This document shows positions 17,654-27,053 of a DNA stretch of 64,000 nt, one piece after another. The notes beneath the pieces are model-generated. The model was not told where the DNA came from. It ran no database searches and saw nothing but the letters and a program-made list of their open reading frames with translations. The stretch comes from Algoriphagus sediminis (GTDB taxonomy: Bacteria; Bacteroidota; Bacteroidia; Cytophagales; Cyclobacteriaceae). Each line of letters begins with the position of its first letter. Positions within the stretch are counted from its first letter, which is position 1. A program made the translations under genes and the position numbers. Where the stretch lies: assembly GCF_030403435.1 (NCBI RefSeq), contig NZ_JAUEPH010000001.1, positions 682,001 to 746,000 of the forward strand, read 5' to 3'.

Positions 17654-18850
17654 TCAAGAGGATTTCTCCCAGATTCTATAACTTTTTGTGTTATCGTAAA
17701 TGTATTTGAGAAGGCTTTCCTCTACTTCATCGAGTATCACAGACCTTCTCTTCATCACGGCCTCAGCAGTCTCTTTAAACTTGGGAAATCTAAATGTGGA
17801 AAATCCCTGAGAGCCACCCCATGAAAAGGAAGGGACAAAATTTCTAGGAAATCCTGATCCGAAAATATTTGCTCCCACACCTACTACTGTACCCGTGTTG
17901 AACATCGTATTAATTCCGCATTTGGAGTGGTCTCCCATCATTAAACCACAGAATTGTAAGCCAGTATTGGCAAAGCCTCCTTTGGTGTATTCCCAGACTT
18001 TAACTGGAGCGTAATTATTCTTAAGGTTACTCGTATTGGTATCGGCCCCCAGATTACACCACTCACCTAAAACCGAGTTTCCAAGATAACCCTCATGTCC
18101 CTTATTGCTAAATCCGAAAATCACTGAGTTTCCAACTTCTCCTCCTACTTTGGAATGAGGCCCGACAGTAGAATCCCCTCGGATCTTTGCCCCCATGTTC
18201 ACCACGGAACTTTCACCCAAGGAAAAAGGTCCTCTGATTATTGCGCCCTCTTGAACCTCTGAGCCTTTACCCAGATAAATCGGACCATTTTCAGCATTTA
18301 GAACAGCTGCTTTTACTTTGACCCCTTCCTCGAGAAAAATCTGGCTTTCATTGTAAACTATGGTATGTGGGTCCTCGATCCTCGCCGATTTCCTTCCCTC
18401 AGTGAGTAAATGGAAATCCTTTACAATTTCTTCTCCATTGAATTGGAAGATATTCCAGGTCTTTTGGAGCAGCGTGGGTTCAGATTCGATTTGAATTGTC
18501 TCTTTTGAACTCAGATTGCTAAGGTTTTTTTCCGTTTCTCCAATGTATGCTGCGAGCAAAGTTTTGCCTGAATAAAGACTTTGGGATTTAGAGAGAGTTT
18601 TAATTGCTGCCAAACTATCAGTATCTGGAATCCAAGCACCATTGATCCAAAGTGTTTCTTTTTGTGAGGGAGGGAATTTTTTCTGAAGGTATTCCTGAGT
18701 ATGAAACCTGGCTTGGCTTTGCAATAAATGCTCCCACTTTTCTGAAATCTTTAAAATCCCGATTCGAATATCTGCAACAGGTCGCGTAAAAGTAAAAGGG
18801 AGCAATGATCCACGAATACCCGGATCATCAAACAGTACGAATTCCTCCAT
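17654..18850 (-). CDS. GlmU-like nucleotidyltransferase / acyltransferase (Bacteroidota alternative GlmU type)
   Basis: The 398-residue protein has an N-terminal half resembling a divergent sugar nucleotidyltransferase (VLFDDPGIRGSLLPFTFTRP at residues 5-24) and a C-terminal left-handed beta-helix with hexapeptide repeats at about 165-330 (for example IYLGKGSEVQEGAIIRGPFS). This matches the family listed as alternative bacterial GlmU-related proteins in Bacteroidota, probably in UDP-sugar or cell-wall precursor synthesis; that is family knowledge and unproven. Its ATG lies only about 11 nt beyond the T tract of the rpmE terminator, so it may depend on readthrough. It heads the operon that runs to the NSS transporter. 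Confidence 0.85.
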   Translation of the reverse strand: MEEFVLFDDPGIRGSLLPFTFTRPVADIRIGILKISEKWEHLLQSQARFHTQEYLQKKFPPSQKETLWINGAWIPDTDSLAAIKTLSKSQSLYSGKTLLAAYIGETEKNLSNLSSKETIQIESEPTLLQKTWNIFQFNGEEIVKDFHLLTEGRKSARIEDPHTIVYNESQIFLEEGVKVKAAVLNAENGPIYLGKGSEVQEGAIIRGPFSLGESSVVNMGAKIRGDSTVGPHSKVGGEVGNSVIFGFSNKGHEGYLGNSVLGEWCNLGADTNTSNLKNNYAPVKVWEYTKGGFANTGLQFCGLMMGDHSKCGINTMFNTGTVVGVGANIFGSGFPRNFVPSFSWGGSQGFSTFRFPKFKETAEAVMKRRSVILDEVEESLLKYIYDNTKSYRIWEKSS

Positions 18851-18863
18851 GGGGCAAAAATAA

Positions 18864-18899
18864 AAAAGTCTTCCAGAATCTATGCCCTGGAAGACTTTT
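18864..18899 (-). terminator. Terminator between rpmE and the GlmU-like gene
   Basis: The arms CTGGAAGACTTTT (18887-18899) and AAAAGTCTTCCAG (18864-18876) form a 13-bp stem with a 10-nt loop, and the minus strand reads into six T residues. The next start codon is at 18850, very close to the T tract. Confidence 0.82.
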
Positions 18900-18918
18900 A
18901 AGAAGAAGGATTACTCGA

Positions 18919-19164
18919 TTATTTCTTTGAGTATCTTCTGTTAAATTTCTCAACTCTACCTGCAGTATCAAGCATCATTTTCTTGCCTGTGTAGAATGGA
19001 TGAGACTGAGAGCTCACTTCGATTTTGTAAAGCGGGTACTCGTTTCCGTCTTCCCACTCGATAGTTTCAGAAGTCTCAATGGTAGACTGAGTCAAAAACT
19101 TGAACTCGCTAGAAGTATCGTAGAACACCACTGGACGGTAGTTTGGATGAATATCGCTTTTCAT
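18919..19164 (-). CDS. rpmE: 50S ribosomal protein L31 type B
   Basis: The 81-residue protein is L31, a component of the large ribosomal subunit. The opening [16 protein letters not shown] and the closing VEKFNRRY are conserved marks. It has no cysteines, so it is the zinc-free type B form. A good promoter lies about 40 bp upstream and a terminator follows the gene. Confidence 0.96.
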   Translation of the reverse strand: MKSDIHPNYRPVVFYDTSSEFKFLTQSTIETSETIEWEDGNEYPLYKIEVSSQSHPFYTGKKMMLDTAGRVEKFNRRYSKK

Positions 19165-19202
19165 ATGTCTTGAAATTAAATGCTATTTTCTCAATTGGAC
19201 TG

Positions 19203-19234
19203 CAAAGTTATTCTTTTTCCAAAAAATCACCAAA
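19203..19234 (-). promoter_or_regulatory. Bacteroidota-type promoter of rpmE
   Basis: Read on the minus strand, TTTG (19234-19231) is followed after 20 nt by TAACTTTG (19210-19203), which matches the -33/-7 consensus of the primary sigma factor of Bacteroidota. The predicted transcript starts about 30 nt before the rpmE ATG. Confidence 0.6.
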
Positions 19235-19344
19235 TCTTTGTTTGCTATTTCTCAGGATAAAAAATACTTATTAAGATTTTGGATCTCAGAGAGATAATTA
19301 GGCATAGGATTTTCTTACTATTGAACTTTAATTCTTTTGCAAAA

Positions 19345-21033
19345 ATGCCAAAAACCCGGCTCTTAAGAAGTTTATTACCGTTTTTATTTCTGTTTCTTCC
19401 CTTTCTTTCAAAATCTCAGGGAAGCTATGTGCCATTTGATAGGGATTATTATCATCGGTTCGAACGATATGAAATTCTCCAAGGCGGAAATAATGGATTT
19501 TTAATGACAGGATTTAAGCCTGTGAGGAGGGACATACTTAGTCAATACCTCGATAGCCTGGCAAAAACTGAAGTATTCAGATCGCGATCTGACCAGTTCA
19601 ACTTAGACTATTTAAGTCAGGATAATTGGGAGTTCATAAAAAGAGAAACACCTGAATCCAAAAAACCCTTTTTGAAGAGTCTTTATAGAAGGCCTGGAGA
19701 CTTTGCACATTACTATAGTGAGGAATTTGACATTCACTTAAGTCCGGTGTTTTACTTAAATGGAGGTTTTGAATCAGAAAATGACAGAAATCCCAACCGC
19801 CTGACCCGAGGAGTTGTGGTTCGGGGAGCCATTGACAAGAAAGTGAGTTTCTTCACTCAGTTTACCAGCTCCGAAGCTTTTTTCCCAACCTGGGTAAAGG
19901 ATTTCGCTGAATACAATGGGGCGGTGCCTGGTGAGGCTTTCTGGAAAGAATACCAAAGTGATGGTTACAGCTACTTCTCGGCGCAAGGCCATGTTAATTT
20001 CCACTTTACAAAAAACATTCAAGCACAAATAGGTCACGATAGGAATTTCGTAGGTGAGGGCTACCGGTCCTTTCTACTTTCCGATTTTTCTACCCCATAC
20101 ATGTTTGTGAAGTTGAATACGAAAGTTTGGAAGTTTCAGCTAACTAACCTCTGGACCCAAATGACGGCCGATGTTTTCTATGATCGGGGAAGACCCACGG
20201 ATGGAAGATATCCTCAAAAATGGTTTTCGCTCCATCGGCTGGGCTTTGACGTAGGAAAGAAATTAAATATTGGATTTTTCGAATCAGTGATGACCGATCA
20301 GGCCAATTTTAATTATTTCAACCCTATCATCTTTTTCCGCTGGGTGGAGCAGTCACTCGGGACTCCTGACAAAGTCATGCTGGGAACGGATGCCAAGTGG
20401 AATTTCCTTCCCGGTATGCAGCTTTACGGGCAATTCGCACTCGATGAATTTGTATTCAATGAGTTTTTCGGAATTGACGGAAAAAAATCAAAACGGAATA
20501 AGTACGGGGTTCAAGCCGGCTTCAAGTACATCAATGTATTTAACCTGTCCAATCTAGATCTACAGTTAGAATTCAATTCAGCGAGACCTTATACCTTTCA
20601 GGAAAAACAAGATTTTCAATCCTACAGTAACTGGAGAATTACTCTCACCCATCCAAGAGGGGCTAATTTTAGAGAGTTTCTGGGTATAATACGTTATCAG
20701 CCCATTCCCAAATTGAATATGACCTTATTAGGTATGTACCAGTTTTATGGCGCTGACCCAGATGCAGAAACGAACTGGGGAGGAGATGTTTTGAAAAATC
20801 GGCTTGAAGGTAGTCCCACGGGCCTATTCGATAACTTCATAGGGCAGGGAATAGAAAATCAAGTCATCCAGGCCAATCTCAATGCCAGCTACATGTTAAA
20901 GCATAATTTCTTCATCGATGCAGGAGCCACTTTCAGAAGGAGAACGGCTGAAGATTTGGATGCTCCTGCTTCGAGTAGTTATCTACAGCTAGCCCTGAGA
21001 TGGAATTTCGTCAGACCTGATTACAACTATTGA
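19345..21033 (+). CDS. RemB/Wzi-like outer-membrane beta-barrel protein
   Basis: The ATG at 19345 begins a signal peptide (MPKTRLLRSLLPFLFLFLPF, cut near SKSQG); the in-frame TTG at 19279 would bury it, so the ATG is preferred. The 562-residue protein has regularly alternating strands rich in Phe, Tyr and Trp, such as GHDRNFVGEGYRSFLLSDFS at about residues 233-252, a pattern of the capsule-assembly Wzi-like / gliding protein RemB group. The end LQLALRWNFV is a typical last barrel strand. Family knowledge: RemB takes part in gliding of Flavobacterium; Wzi binds capsule. Which role applies here is unknown, and no other gliding gene is in the window. It is followed by an ABC exporter 56 nt downstream. 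Confidence 0.7.
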   Translation: MPKTRLLRSLLPFLFLFLPFLSKSQGSYVPFDRDYYHRFERYEILQGGNNGFLMTGFKPVRRDILSQYLDSLAKTEVFRSRSDQFNLDYLSQDNWEFIKRETPESKKPFLKSLYRRPGDFAHYYSEEFDIHLSPVFYLNGGFESENDRNPNRLTRGVVVRGAIDKKVSFFTQFTSSEAFFPTWVKDFAEYNGAVPGEAFWKEYQSDGYSYFSAQGHVNFHFTKNIQAQIGHDRNFVGEGYRSFLLSDFSTPYMFVKLNTKVWKFQLTNLWTQMTADVFYDRGRPTDGRYPQKWFSLHRLGFDVGKKLNIGFFESVMTDQANFNYFNPIIFFRWVEQSLGTPDKVMLGTDAKWNFLPGMQLYGQFALDEFVFNEFFGIDGKKSKRNKYGVQAGFKYINVFNLSNLDLQLEFNSARPYTFQEKQDFQSYSNWRITLTHPRGANFREFLGIIRYQPIPKLNMTLLGMYQFYGADPDAETNWGGDVLKNRLEGSPTGLFDNFIGQGIENQVIQANLNASYMLKHNFFIDAGATFRRRTAEDLDAPASSSYLQLALRWNFVRPDYNY

Positions 21034-21089
21034 GGGTCCAAAGGATCAATTTTTACGTAACTTGCGCTCAAATTCCCTGGTAAAAATAC

Positions 21090-22922
21090 ATGAAGACCTA
21101 CCTCCGGATTCTTTCCTACGCCAAGCCATACGGTCGGTTCGTTCCGGTCTATATCCTTTATGCGCTTTTGGCGATCATTTTTGGCTTATTGAATTTTACG
21201 CTTCTTAAGCCACTGTTCGATGTGATATTCGAGCAGGTAGACTCTGAAGTACTTTCAACGTACAAGGAAATACCGGAATTCAGTTTTTCAGTTGGCTATT
21301 TTTCCCATTTATTCAATCACTATTTTCTCCAGGTAGCTGAGGAATATGGCAAATTAGGGACCCTCTACTACGTCTGTATCATAATTGTTATTTCGGTATT
21401 CCTGGCAAACCTCTTCACGTATTTATCAGGTGTAGTTTTGGCAAAGGTTCGTGCCACAGTCATTAAAAGGATGCGAACAGACATTTTCGAAAAAGTCAGT
21501 ACCCTGCATATTGGATATTTTTCAAATGAGCGTAAGGGTGATCTTATGTCTAAAATGACCAATGATGTTCAGGAAGTCGAAAATACCATTGTACAGTCAC
21601 TGAGAGTTGTTTTTAGAGAGCCTGCTACCATTATTCTTTATTTCGCAGTTCTCTTTTTTATGTCTGTCAAACTCACGCTTTTTACAATTTTAATTATACC
21701 CATTTCAGGTGCAATAATTGGAGGGATCACTAGGAGGCTAAAGAGAAAAGCCGTAGAAAGCCAGCAATCTCTAGGGAGAATTGTAAATATTTTGGATGAA
21801 ACCCTTGGCGGAATGCGAGTAATCAAAGCCTTCAATGCCGAATGGTTTATGGGCCGGAAATTTGATGAAGAAACAGATCAATATGCAGGTGTTAACATAA
21901 ATATGGCTCGGAAAAATGAGCTGGCCTCACCTATTTCACAGTTTCTCGGAGTGACCGTGGTAGCCGGAATTCTGGTATACGGAGGTAGTCTTGTTTTATC
22001 AGGTGAATCTTCACTTAGTGCCAGTGATTTTATTACCTACATCATAATTTTCACCCAAGTTTTAAATCCAGCGAAAGAAATTTCAAGGGCCGTAAGTAAT
22101 ATCCAAAGAGGAATTGCTTCTGCAGATAGAATTTTCGAGGTTATTGATACTCAAAGCCAAATTAAAAACCCATCAAACCCAAAGGAATTTAAATCATTTG
22201 GAAAGAGTATTCAATTTGAAAATGTGAGCTTTGGTTATGAAAGTGAGTTGGTGATAAAAGATGTAAGCTTCATTCTAGAAAAAGGGAAAACCATTGCTTT
22301 GGTCGGACCATCTGGTGGTGGAAAATCTACTTTGGCAGATTTGGTCCCGAGATTTTATGACCCTAGTCAGGGAAAAATTCTTATTGATGGCCTTGACTTA
22401 CGAGAAATTCGGTTGGAGGACCTAAGGAAGCAAATGGGGATAGTAACCCAGGAGTCCATTTTGTTCAATGATACAGTGTATAATAACATTGCTTTTGGAA
22501 GTGAAAATGCAAGTGAAGAAGAGGTGATAGAGGCTGCCAAAATCGCTAATGCACATAGTTTCATTATGGACTTGGAAGAAGGGTATGAGACCTCTATTGG
22601 AGAACGAGGAAGCAAGCTTTCAGGTGGTCAAAGACAAAGAATCAGCATTGCAAGAGCAGTTTTGGAAAACCCCGCCATTCTTATTTTGGACGAAGCAACA
22701 TCAGCTTTGGACAGTGAGTCGGAACTACTCGTGCAGGAGGCCTTAACCAAACTTATGGAAAACCGGACGACTCTTGTAATTGCCCACCGATTAAGTACAA
22801 TTCAACACGCGGACAGGATACTGGTGATTGAAAAAGGAGAGATCATACAAAGTGGAACTCATACGGACCTTATGAATCAGAAAGGCATGTATCAGAAGCT
22901 TTCTAGTATTCAGTCCGTTTAG
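21090..22922 (+). CDS. ABC exporter, fused membrane and ATPase domains (MsbA-like)
   Basis: The 610-residue protein has a six-helix type I exporter domain at about residues 1-350 followed by an ATPase domain. The Walker A motif is GPSGGGKST at about residue 405, the signature is LSGGQRQR, Walker B is ILILDEATSALD and the switch is IAHRLST. Family knowledge: such half-transporters work as homodimers and move lipids or lipid-linked glycans; MsbA is the closest well-known model. The gene before it (RemB/Wzi-like) and the small membrane gene after it (26 nt) suggest an envelope role. The substrate cannot be named. Confidence 0.93.
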   Translation: MKTYLRILSYAKPYGRFVPVYILYALLAIIFGLLNFTLLKPLFDVIFEQVDSEVLSTYKEIPEFSFSVGYFSHLFNHYFLQVAEEYGKLGTLYYVCIIIVISVFLANLFTYLSGVVLAKVRATVIKRMRTDIFEKVSTLHIGYFSNERKGDLMSKMTNDVQEVENTIVQSLRVVFREPATIILYFAVLFFMSVKLTLFTILIIPISGAIIGGITRRLKRKAVESQQSLGRIVNILDETLGGMRVIKAFNAEWFMGRKFDEETDQYAGVNINMARKNELASPISQFLGVTVVAGILVYGGSLVLSGESSLSASDFITYIIIFTQVLNPAKEISRAVSNIQRGIASADRIFEVIDTQSQIKNPSNPKEFKSFGKSIQFENVSFGYESELVIKDVSFILEKGKTIALVGPSGGGKSTLADLVPRFYDPSQGKILIDGLDLREIRLEDLRKQMGIVTQESILFNDTVYNNIAFGSENASEEEVIEAAKIANAHSFIMDLEEGYETSIGERGSKLSGGQRQRISIARAVLENPAILILDEATSALDSESELLVQEALTKLMENRTTLVIAHRLSTIQHADRILVIEKGEIIQSGTHTDLMNQKGMYQKLSSIQSV

Positions 22923-22948
22923 TATATTCAACCAATAAATGCTTCCAT

Positions 22949-23317
22949 ATGCAGAAATTTGCCAAATTCCTTCAGATTTTACTTTTGATCTTCTTCGGGC
23001 TATTCCTGATCTTCTTTATTGCCTTTGAGACCCTTGGAGGATGGGTGGGAATGGATGAAATAAGCTCTGACAACATGGTTACTATCATGCTGATAGGCTT
23101 TATCATATTTTTGGCATCCTGGCTTTTCCATTATCTAACAGTAAGCGGACTCGCTTCTAAACTTGAAAAGAAAGAGTTAGAATTAAATAAAGTAAAGGCA
23201 AAAGTCTACGATTTGGAGCATCCTCAAACAGAGGAGGAAAAAGTAAAACCAGTGGACACAAAAAAAGTCGGAGATGTTGAACCCAAAAACGAGAATGAAA
23301 AATACACTGAAGATTAA
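22949..23317 (+). CDS. Small membrane protein with coiled-coil tail, unknown function
   Basis: The 122-residue protein has two membrane helices (about residues 9-29 and 44-65) followed by a charged helix likely to form a coiled coil (SKLEKKELELNKVKAKVYDL) and a Lys/Glu-rich end. It is not recognised as a named family. It starts 26 nt after the ABC exporter and may be its accessory protein, but nothing in the sequence proves this. Confidence 0.65.
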   Translation: MQKFAKFLQILLLIFFGLFLIFFIAFETLGGWVGMDEISSDNMVTIMLIGFIIFLASWLFHYLTVSGLASKLEKKELELNKVKAKVYDLEHPQTEEEKVKPVDTKKVGDVEPKNENEKYTED

Positions 23318-23343
23318 ATCTTATTTATGATTTAGTTATATTC

Positions 23344-23367
23344 AAGGACCATCAGGTCCTTTTTTTA
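23344..23367 (+). terminator. Terminator-like hairpin directly before yifB
   Basis: AAGGACC (23344-23350) and GGTCCTT (23355-23361) form a 7-bp stem with a 4-nt loop followed by a run of eight T residues ending at 23367. The yifB ATG is at 23370, only 2 nt further, so the hairpin either ends the preceding transcript or acts in the yifB leader. Confidence 0.7.
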
Positions 23368-23369
23368 TT

Positions 23370-24908
23370 ATGGTATCAAAAACTTTTGGAAGCGCTGTGT
23401 CTGGCGTGGATGCTAACCTGATCACCGTTGAGGTTAATGTAGGTCAAGGCACCAGCTTTTTTTTAGTTGGCTTACCCGACAGTGCAGTAAAAGAAAGTCA
23501 GCAACGAGTAGAGAGTGCTTTAAAATTCTATAACTATAGAATGCCAAGGCAAAAAGTGGTCGTAAACCTTGCTCCCGCCGATATTCGTAAAGAAGGCTCA
23601 GCTTATGATTTACCCATAGGTCTAGCCATTTTGCAAGCTTCCGAACAGGTATTTTTTCCAGATCTTGAGAAATACGTGATTATGGGAGAGCTCGCTCTGG
23701 ATGGAAAACTCAGGCCAATTAAGGGAGTACTTCCCATTGCTATTGAGGCGAGAACCAAAGGATTTAAAGGTTTTATCCTTCCTAAAGAAAATGCGAAGGA
23801 GGCATCGATAGTGAATAATCTGGATATCATAGGAGTGGAAACCATTCAGGAAGCGGTGAAATTTCTTTCAGGAGAATTGGCGATTGAGCCCTTAGTGACT
23901 GATACTCGAGATCTTTTTTACCATTCTCAGGATTATTCCGAAATAGACTTTGCCGATGTACAGGGCCAGGAAAATATAAAGCGAGCCATGGAAATAGCAG
24001 CTGCTGGGGGCCATAATGTGATAATGATAGGACCTCCTGGAGCTGGAAAAACCATGTTGGCTAAAAGGCTTCCTTCCATCTTACCTGCATTGAGTCTACA
24101 AGAAGCTCTGGAAAGCACAAAGATTCATTCGGTAGCAGGGAAATTAGGAAGTGATAGTTCATTATTGGCAAGGAGACCTTTTCGCTCTCCTCATCATACC
24201 ATTAGCGATGTAGCTCTTGTGGGTGGGGGCGGAAATCCTCAGCCTGGAGAAATTTCTTTGGCACATAATGGTGTTCTTTTCCTTGATGAACTTCCAGAGT
24301 TCAAGCGAACAGTACTGGAAGTTATGCGCCAACCGCTTGAGGAGCGCAAGGTTACTATTTCTAGGGCCAAGGTATCAGTCGATTACCCCGCCAATTTTAT
24401 GTTGATCGCTAGTATGAACCCTTGTCCTTGTGGGTATTACAATCATCCGGAAAAAGAATGCGTTTGTGGACCAGGAATTGTGCAGCGTTACCTCAATAAG
24501 GTTTCCGGCCCCCTTTTGGACCGGATTGATCTTCATGTGGAAGTGACTCCCGTGAAATTTGATGAAATGACTTCAACCAGAAAAACAGAATCAAGCGAAT
24601 CAATCAGGACCCGGGTTGAGAATGGTAGGAAAAGGCAGGAAAAGAGATTCAAAGATCATCCGGATGTTTTTTGCAATGCCATGATGCCTAGCCACATGGT
24701 AAAACAGATATGCCAGATAAACGCCGCCGGAAAAACTCTCCTTAAAACTGCAATGGAACGATTAGGCTTATCCGCCAGAGCCTATGATCGAATTTTAAAA
24801 GTAGCTAGAACAATTGCCGATCTTTCAGATAGCGAAGACATTAAAGTAGAGCATCTAGCAGAAGCAATTCAATATAGGAGTTTGGACAGAGAGGGCTGGG
24901 CTGGCTAG
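23370..24908 (+). CDS. YifB/ComM-family Mg-chelatase-like AAA+ ATPase
   Basis: The 512-residue protein opens with the conserved N-terminal domain ([20 protein letters not shown]), which fixes this start. The AAA+ core has Walker A GPPGAGKT at residues 221-228 and Walker [12 protein letters not shown] at 301-311, then a Cys-rich [17 protein letters not shown] segment and a C-terminal Mg_chelatase_C region. Family knowledge: ComM is a hexameric helicase that aids branch migration during natural transformation. Whether this organism is competent is not shown. The convergent MBL gene ends 7 nt away and no terminator separates them. Confidence 0.93.
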   Translation: MVSKTFGSAVSGVDANLITVEVNVGQGTSFFLVGLPDSAVKESQQRVESALKFYNYRMPRQKVVVNLAPADIRKEGSAYDLPIGLAILQASEQVFFPDLEKYVIMGELALDGKLRPIKGVLPIAIEARTKGFKGFILPKENAKEASIVNNLDIIGVETIQEAVKFLSGELAIEPLVTDTRDLFYHSQDYSEIDFADVQGQENIKRAMEIAAAGGHNVIMIGPPGAGKTMLAKRLPSILPALSLQEALESTKIHSVAGKLGSDSSLLARRPFRSPHHTISDVALVGGGGNPQPGEISLAHNGVLFLDELPEFKRTVLEVMRQPLEERKVTISRAKVSVDYPANFMLIASMNPCPCGYYNHPEKECVCGPGIVQRYLNKVSGPLLDRIDLHVEVTPVKFDEMTSTRKTESSESIRTRVENGRKRQEKRFKDHPDVFCNAMMPSHMVKQICQINAAGKTLLKTAMERLGLSARAYDRILKVARTIADLSDSEDIKVEHLAEAIQYRSLDREGWAG

Positions 24909-24915
24909 ACCTTGG

Positions 24916-25752
24916 CTAAATCTCATAAATATCACCCTCCTTGCATAGAGAGACATCAAAGGAGGGGGATTCCTTTTCCATAGCTTCATCAAAAATTTTT
25001 TCAAGTTGCTGATCTGAATTTAAAGGATCATGATGAAATATCGCTAGCTTTTTAACACCGCAAACTCTACCAAAGTGGATAGCATCATTCATTGAAGAAT
25101 GGCCCCAACCAATCTTGGTTCTATATTCCTCAGGAGTGTATTCTCCATCATGAAAAAGTAGATCCGCATCTTTTGCTAAATCATAGCCACTGGTCCACTC
25201 TGGCAGATTTGGGAAATCAACCGAAGCAAGTGATGGTTCATGGTCGGGCATATAAACAAAAGTCTTGTTCCCGTCAACTACCCTGTAACCTAAGGTCGGA
25301 CCGGCATGACCGATATAACTCGTCTTAAATTTTAGAGGCCCAATAGAAAATTCAGAATCTCCAATCTCATGGATTTCTGGATGATTTGGGAGTTCATTTA
25401 AACGAACTGGGAAAAGAGGAGGAGAGAAATATCTACGTAATCTATGGAGCAAAGGCTCTACACTTGTAGCCGGACCCCATAAGTGTACCTGCGTATTTGG
25501 GTTGTAAAGGGGTTGGAAAAAACCTAGCCCCATAGTGTGATCAATGTGAAGATGGGTCAAAAGAATATGAATTTCTTTGACATCTTTTGATATAAACTTT
25601 CCTAACCTTTGGATGCCTGAACCTCCATCCAAAATGATGCATAAATCATCTTTGATAATTTGAACACATGAAGTGTTCCCTCCATAAACTATATTTTCCG
25701 GACCAGGAGAGGGTAAGGAACCCCGGCATCCCCAAACTTTAATCTTCATCAT
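24916..25752 (-). CDS. Metallo-beta-lactamase-fold hydrolase
   Basis: The 278-residue cytoplasmic protein carries the metal-binding motif THLHIDH (His67, His69, Asp71, His72) and further ligands in YIGHAGPTLGYRV, FVYMPDHE and LFHDGEYTPEEYRTKIGWGHSS. This pattern belongs to the RNase Z/PhnP-like group of MBL-fold phosphodiesterases, but a substrate cannot be given. Its start overlaps the stop of the PAS gene (ATGA), so the two are co-translated. A sensor plus phosphodiesterase pair is a guess only. Confidence 0.88.
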   Translation of the reverse strand: MMKIKVWGCRGSLPSPGPENIVYGGNTSCVQIIKDDLCIILDGGSGIQRLGKFISKDVKEIHILLTHLHIDHTMGLGFFQPLYNPNTQVHLWGPATSVEPLLHRLRRYFSPPLFPVRLNELPNHPEIHEIGDSEFSIGPLKFKTSYIGHAGPTLGYRVVDGNKTFVYMPDHEPSLASVDFPNLPEWTSGYDLAKDADLLFHDGEYTPEEYRTKIGWGHSSMNDAIHFGRVCGVKKLAIFHHDPLNSDQQLEKIFDEAMEKESPSFDVSLCKEGDIYEI

Positions 25753-26141
25753 TCAACCGAGTTCCAAAATAATGCCATAGCACCCAGAAAGCGATGAGGT
25801 CTACCTTCAATCGGTATGGAGGTTACATTTAATAGGTGTCTTTCACCTGTGGCACTATTTATATAAAATGAGCCACGTGCAGGCTTATGACTTTTTATTG
25901 TTTGTACTAAAGGCAAATCTTCTGCAGAAAGTGAGTTACCTTTTTCGTCTTTGGGATGAAACATTTTGGACCAGACTTCTTGAGACATTGCTCCGGTCTC
26001 TCCAAAACGAACACCCAAAATCATCTCTGCTTTTTCATTATAAAACAAAAGATTGCCTTCTGGATCGACCAAGAAAACGGCTTGACTTAAAGTATCTCCA
26101 AACTGCCTTGCTAAAATTAATTCAATAGGCTGGCCTGCCAT
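25749..26141 (-). CDS. Stand-alone PAS-domain protein
   Basis: The 130-residue protein is one PAS domain: it has the start DTLSQAVFLVDPEGNLLFYNEKAEMILG, the helical middle and the end LLNVTSIPIEGRPHRFLGAM. No output, kinase or GGDEF domain follows. It overlaps the MBL-fold gene by 4 nt. It probably senses a small ligand or forms protein contacts. What it controls is not visible; its partner may be the MBL enzyme. Confidence 0.85.
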   Translation of the reverse strand: MAGQPIELILARQFGDTLSQAVFLVDPEGNLLFYNEKAEMILGVRFGETGAMSQEVWSKMFHPKDEKGNSLSAEDLPLVQTIKSHKPARGSFYINSATGERHLLNVTSIPIEGRPHRFLGAMALFWNSVE

Positions 26142-26278
26142 TCGCGGAATTGTTAAAAATTTTGATTAGAAGATAATGTATTATTTAATTAATTCATAAA
26201 ACACAGTTAATTTTTGAACAATGTAGCGGATGTTCTTCTTTTTATTTTGTTTAAAGTCCAAACCAAACACACCAAAAT

Positions 26279-27019
26279 ATGAAAAGACTTTTCATCCTTT
26301 TATTTCTATTCACAAATTTCTCATATGCCCAAGACATCATTCAGTCTAATGAGGGAGATATAAAAATCCAACCAATCCTCCACGGTACCTTGGTTTTGAG
26401 TTTTGATGATATCGTTGTTTATGTGGACCCCTATGGCGGAGCCTCAGCTTTTGAAGGCCAACCAAACGCAGATTATGTTTTGATAACTGACATTCACGGG
26501 GATCACCATAATCAAGAAACTTTAGACGGGTTAGCCTTGGAAAACGCGAGCATTATAGCCCCGCAAGCCGTTACTGAAAAACTGCCAAAGGAAAACTATA
26601 AATCAGTGATATCCTTAGCCAACGGTGGGTCATGGAAAATGGGAAAAATTAATATAACCACAATCCCAATGTACAATCTTCCCGAAACTGAAGATTCAAG
26701 GCATCCTAAAGGTCGCGGAAATGGTTATATCCTTACTTTTGGGGATAAGAAAATCTACATTTCAGGTGACACAGAGGACATTCCTGAGATGAGAAGTCTT
26801 GAGGATATTGATGTTGCTTTTGTCTGCATGAATCTTCCTTATACTATGGGTGTGGACCAAGCTGCGAGTGCAGTTTCTGAGTTTGGGCCAGAAATAGTTT
26901 ATCCATATCATTATCGGGGGCCCGATGGTCTAAGCGATGTGGAAAGTTTCAGGACTATGGTAAACGAGAGAAATGCCAATGTTGAAGTTCGACTTCGTAA
27001 CTGGTACCCTTCAAATTAA
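26279..27019 (+). CDS. Secreted MBL-fold hydrolase, UlaG-like
   Basis: The 246-residue protein has a signal peptide (MKRLFILLFLFTNFSYAQ). The mature part has HGTLVLSFDDIVVYVDPYG and a metal site DIHGDHHN (His73, Asp75, His76, His77), followed by YISGDTEDIPEM and YPYHYRGPDG, which are the later ligand segments of the UlaG/beta-lactamase_2 group. It is unrelated in detail to the MBL gene at 24916. It would act in the periplasm. The substrate is unknown. A terminator follows. Confidence 0.88.
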   Translation: MKRLFILLFLFTNFSYAQDIIQSNEGDIKIQPILHGTLVLSFDDIVVYVDPYGGASAFEGQPNADYVLITDIHGDHHNQETLDGLALENASIIAPQAVTEKLPKENYKSVISLANGGSWKMGKINITTIPMYNLPETEDSRHPKGRGNGYILTFGDKKIYISGDTEDIPEMRSLEDIDVAFVCMNLPYTMGVDQAASAVSEFGPEIVYPYHYRGPDGLSDVESFRTMVNERNANVEVRLRNWYPSN

Positions 27020-27022
27020 CTA

Positions 27023-27046
27023 AAGCCTGCTTTAAAGCAGGCTTTT
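27023..27046. terminator. Bidirectional terminator, perfect palindrome
   Basis: AAAGCCTGCTTT (27023-27034) pairs perfectly with 27035-27046, and T/A tracts flank both sides. It separates the convergent UlaG-like and GreA-like genes. Confidence 0.85.
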
Positions 27047-27053
27047 CTTTTCT

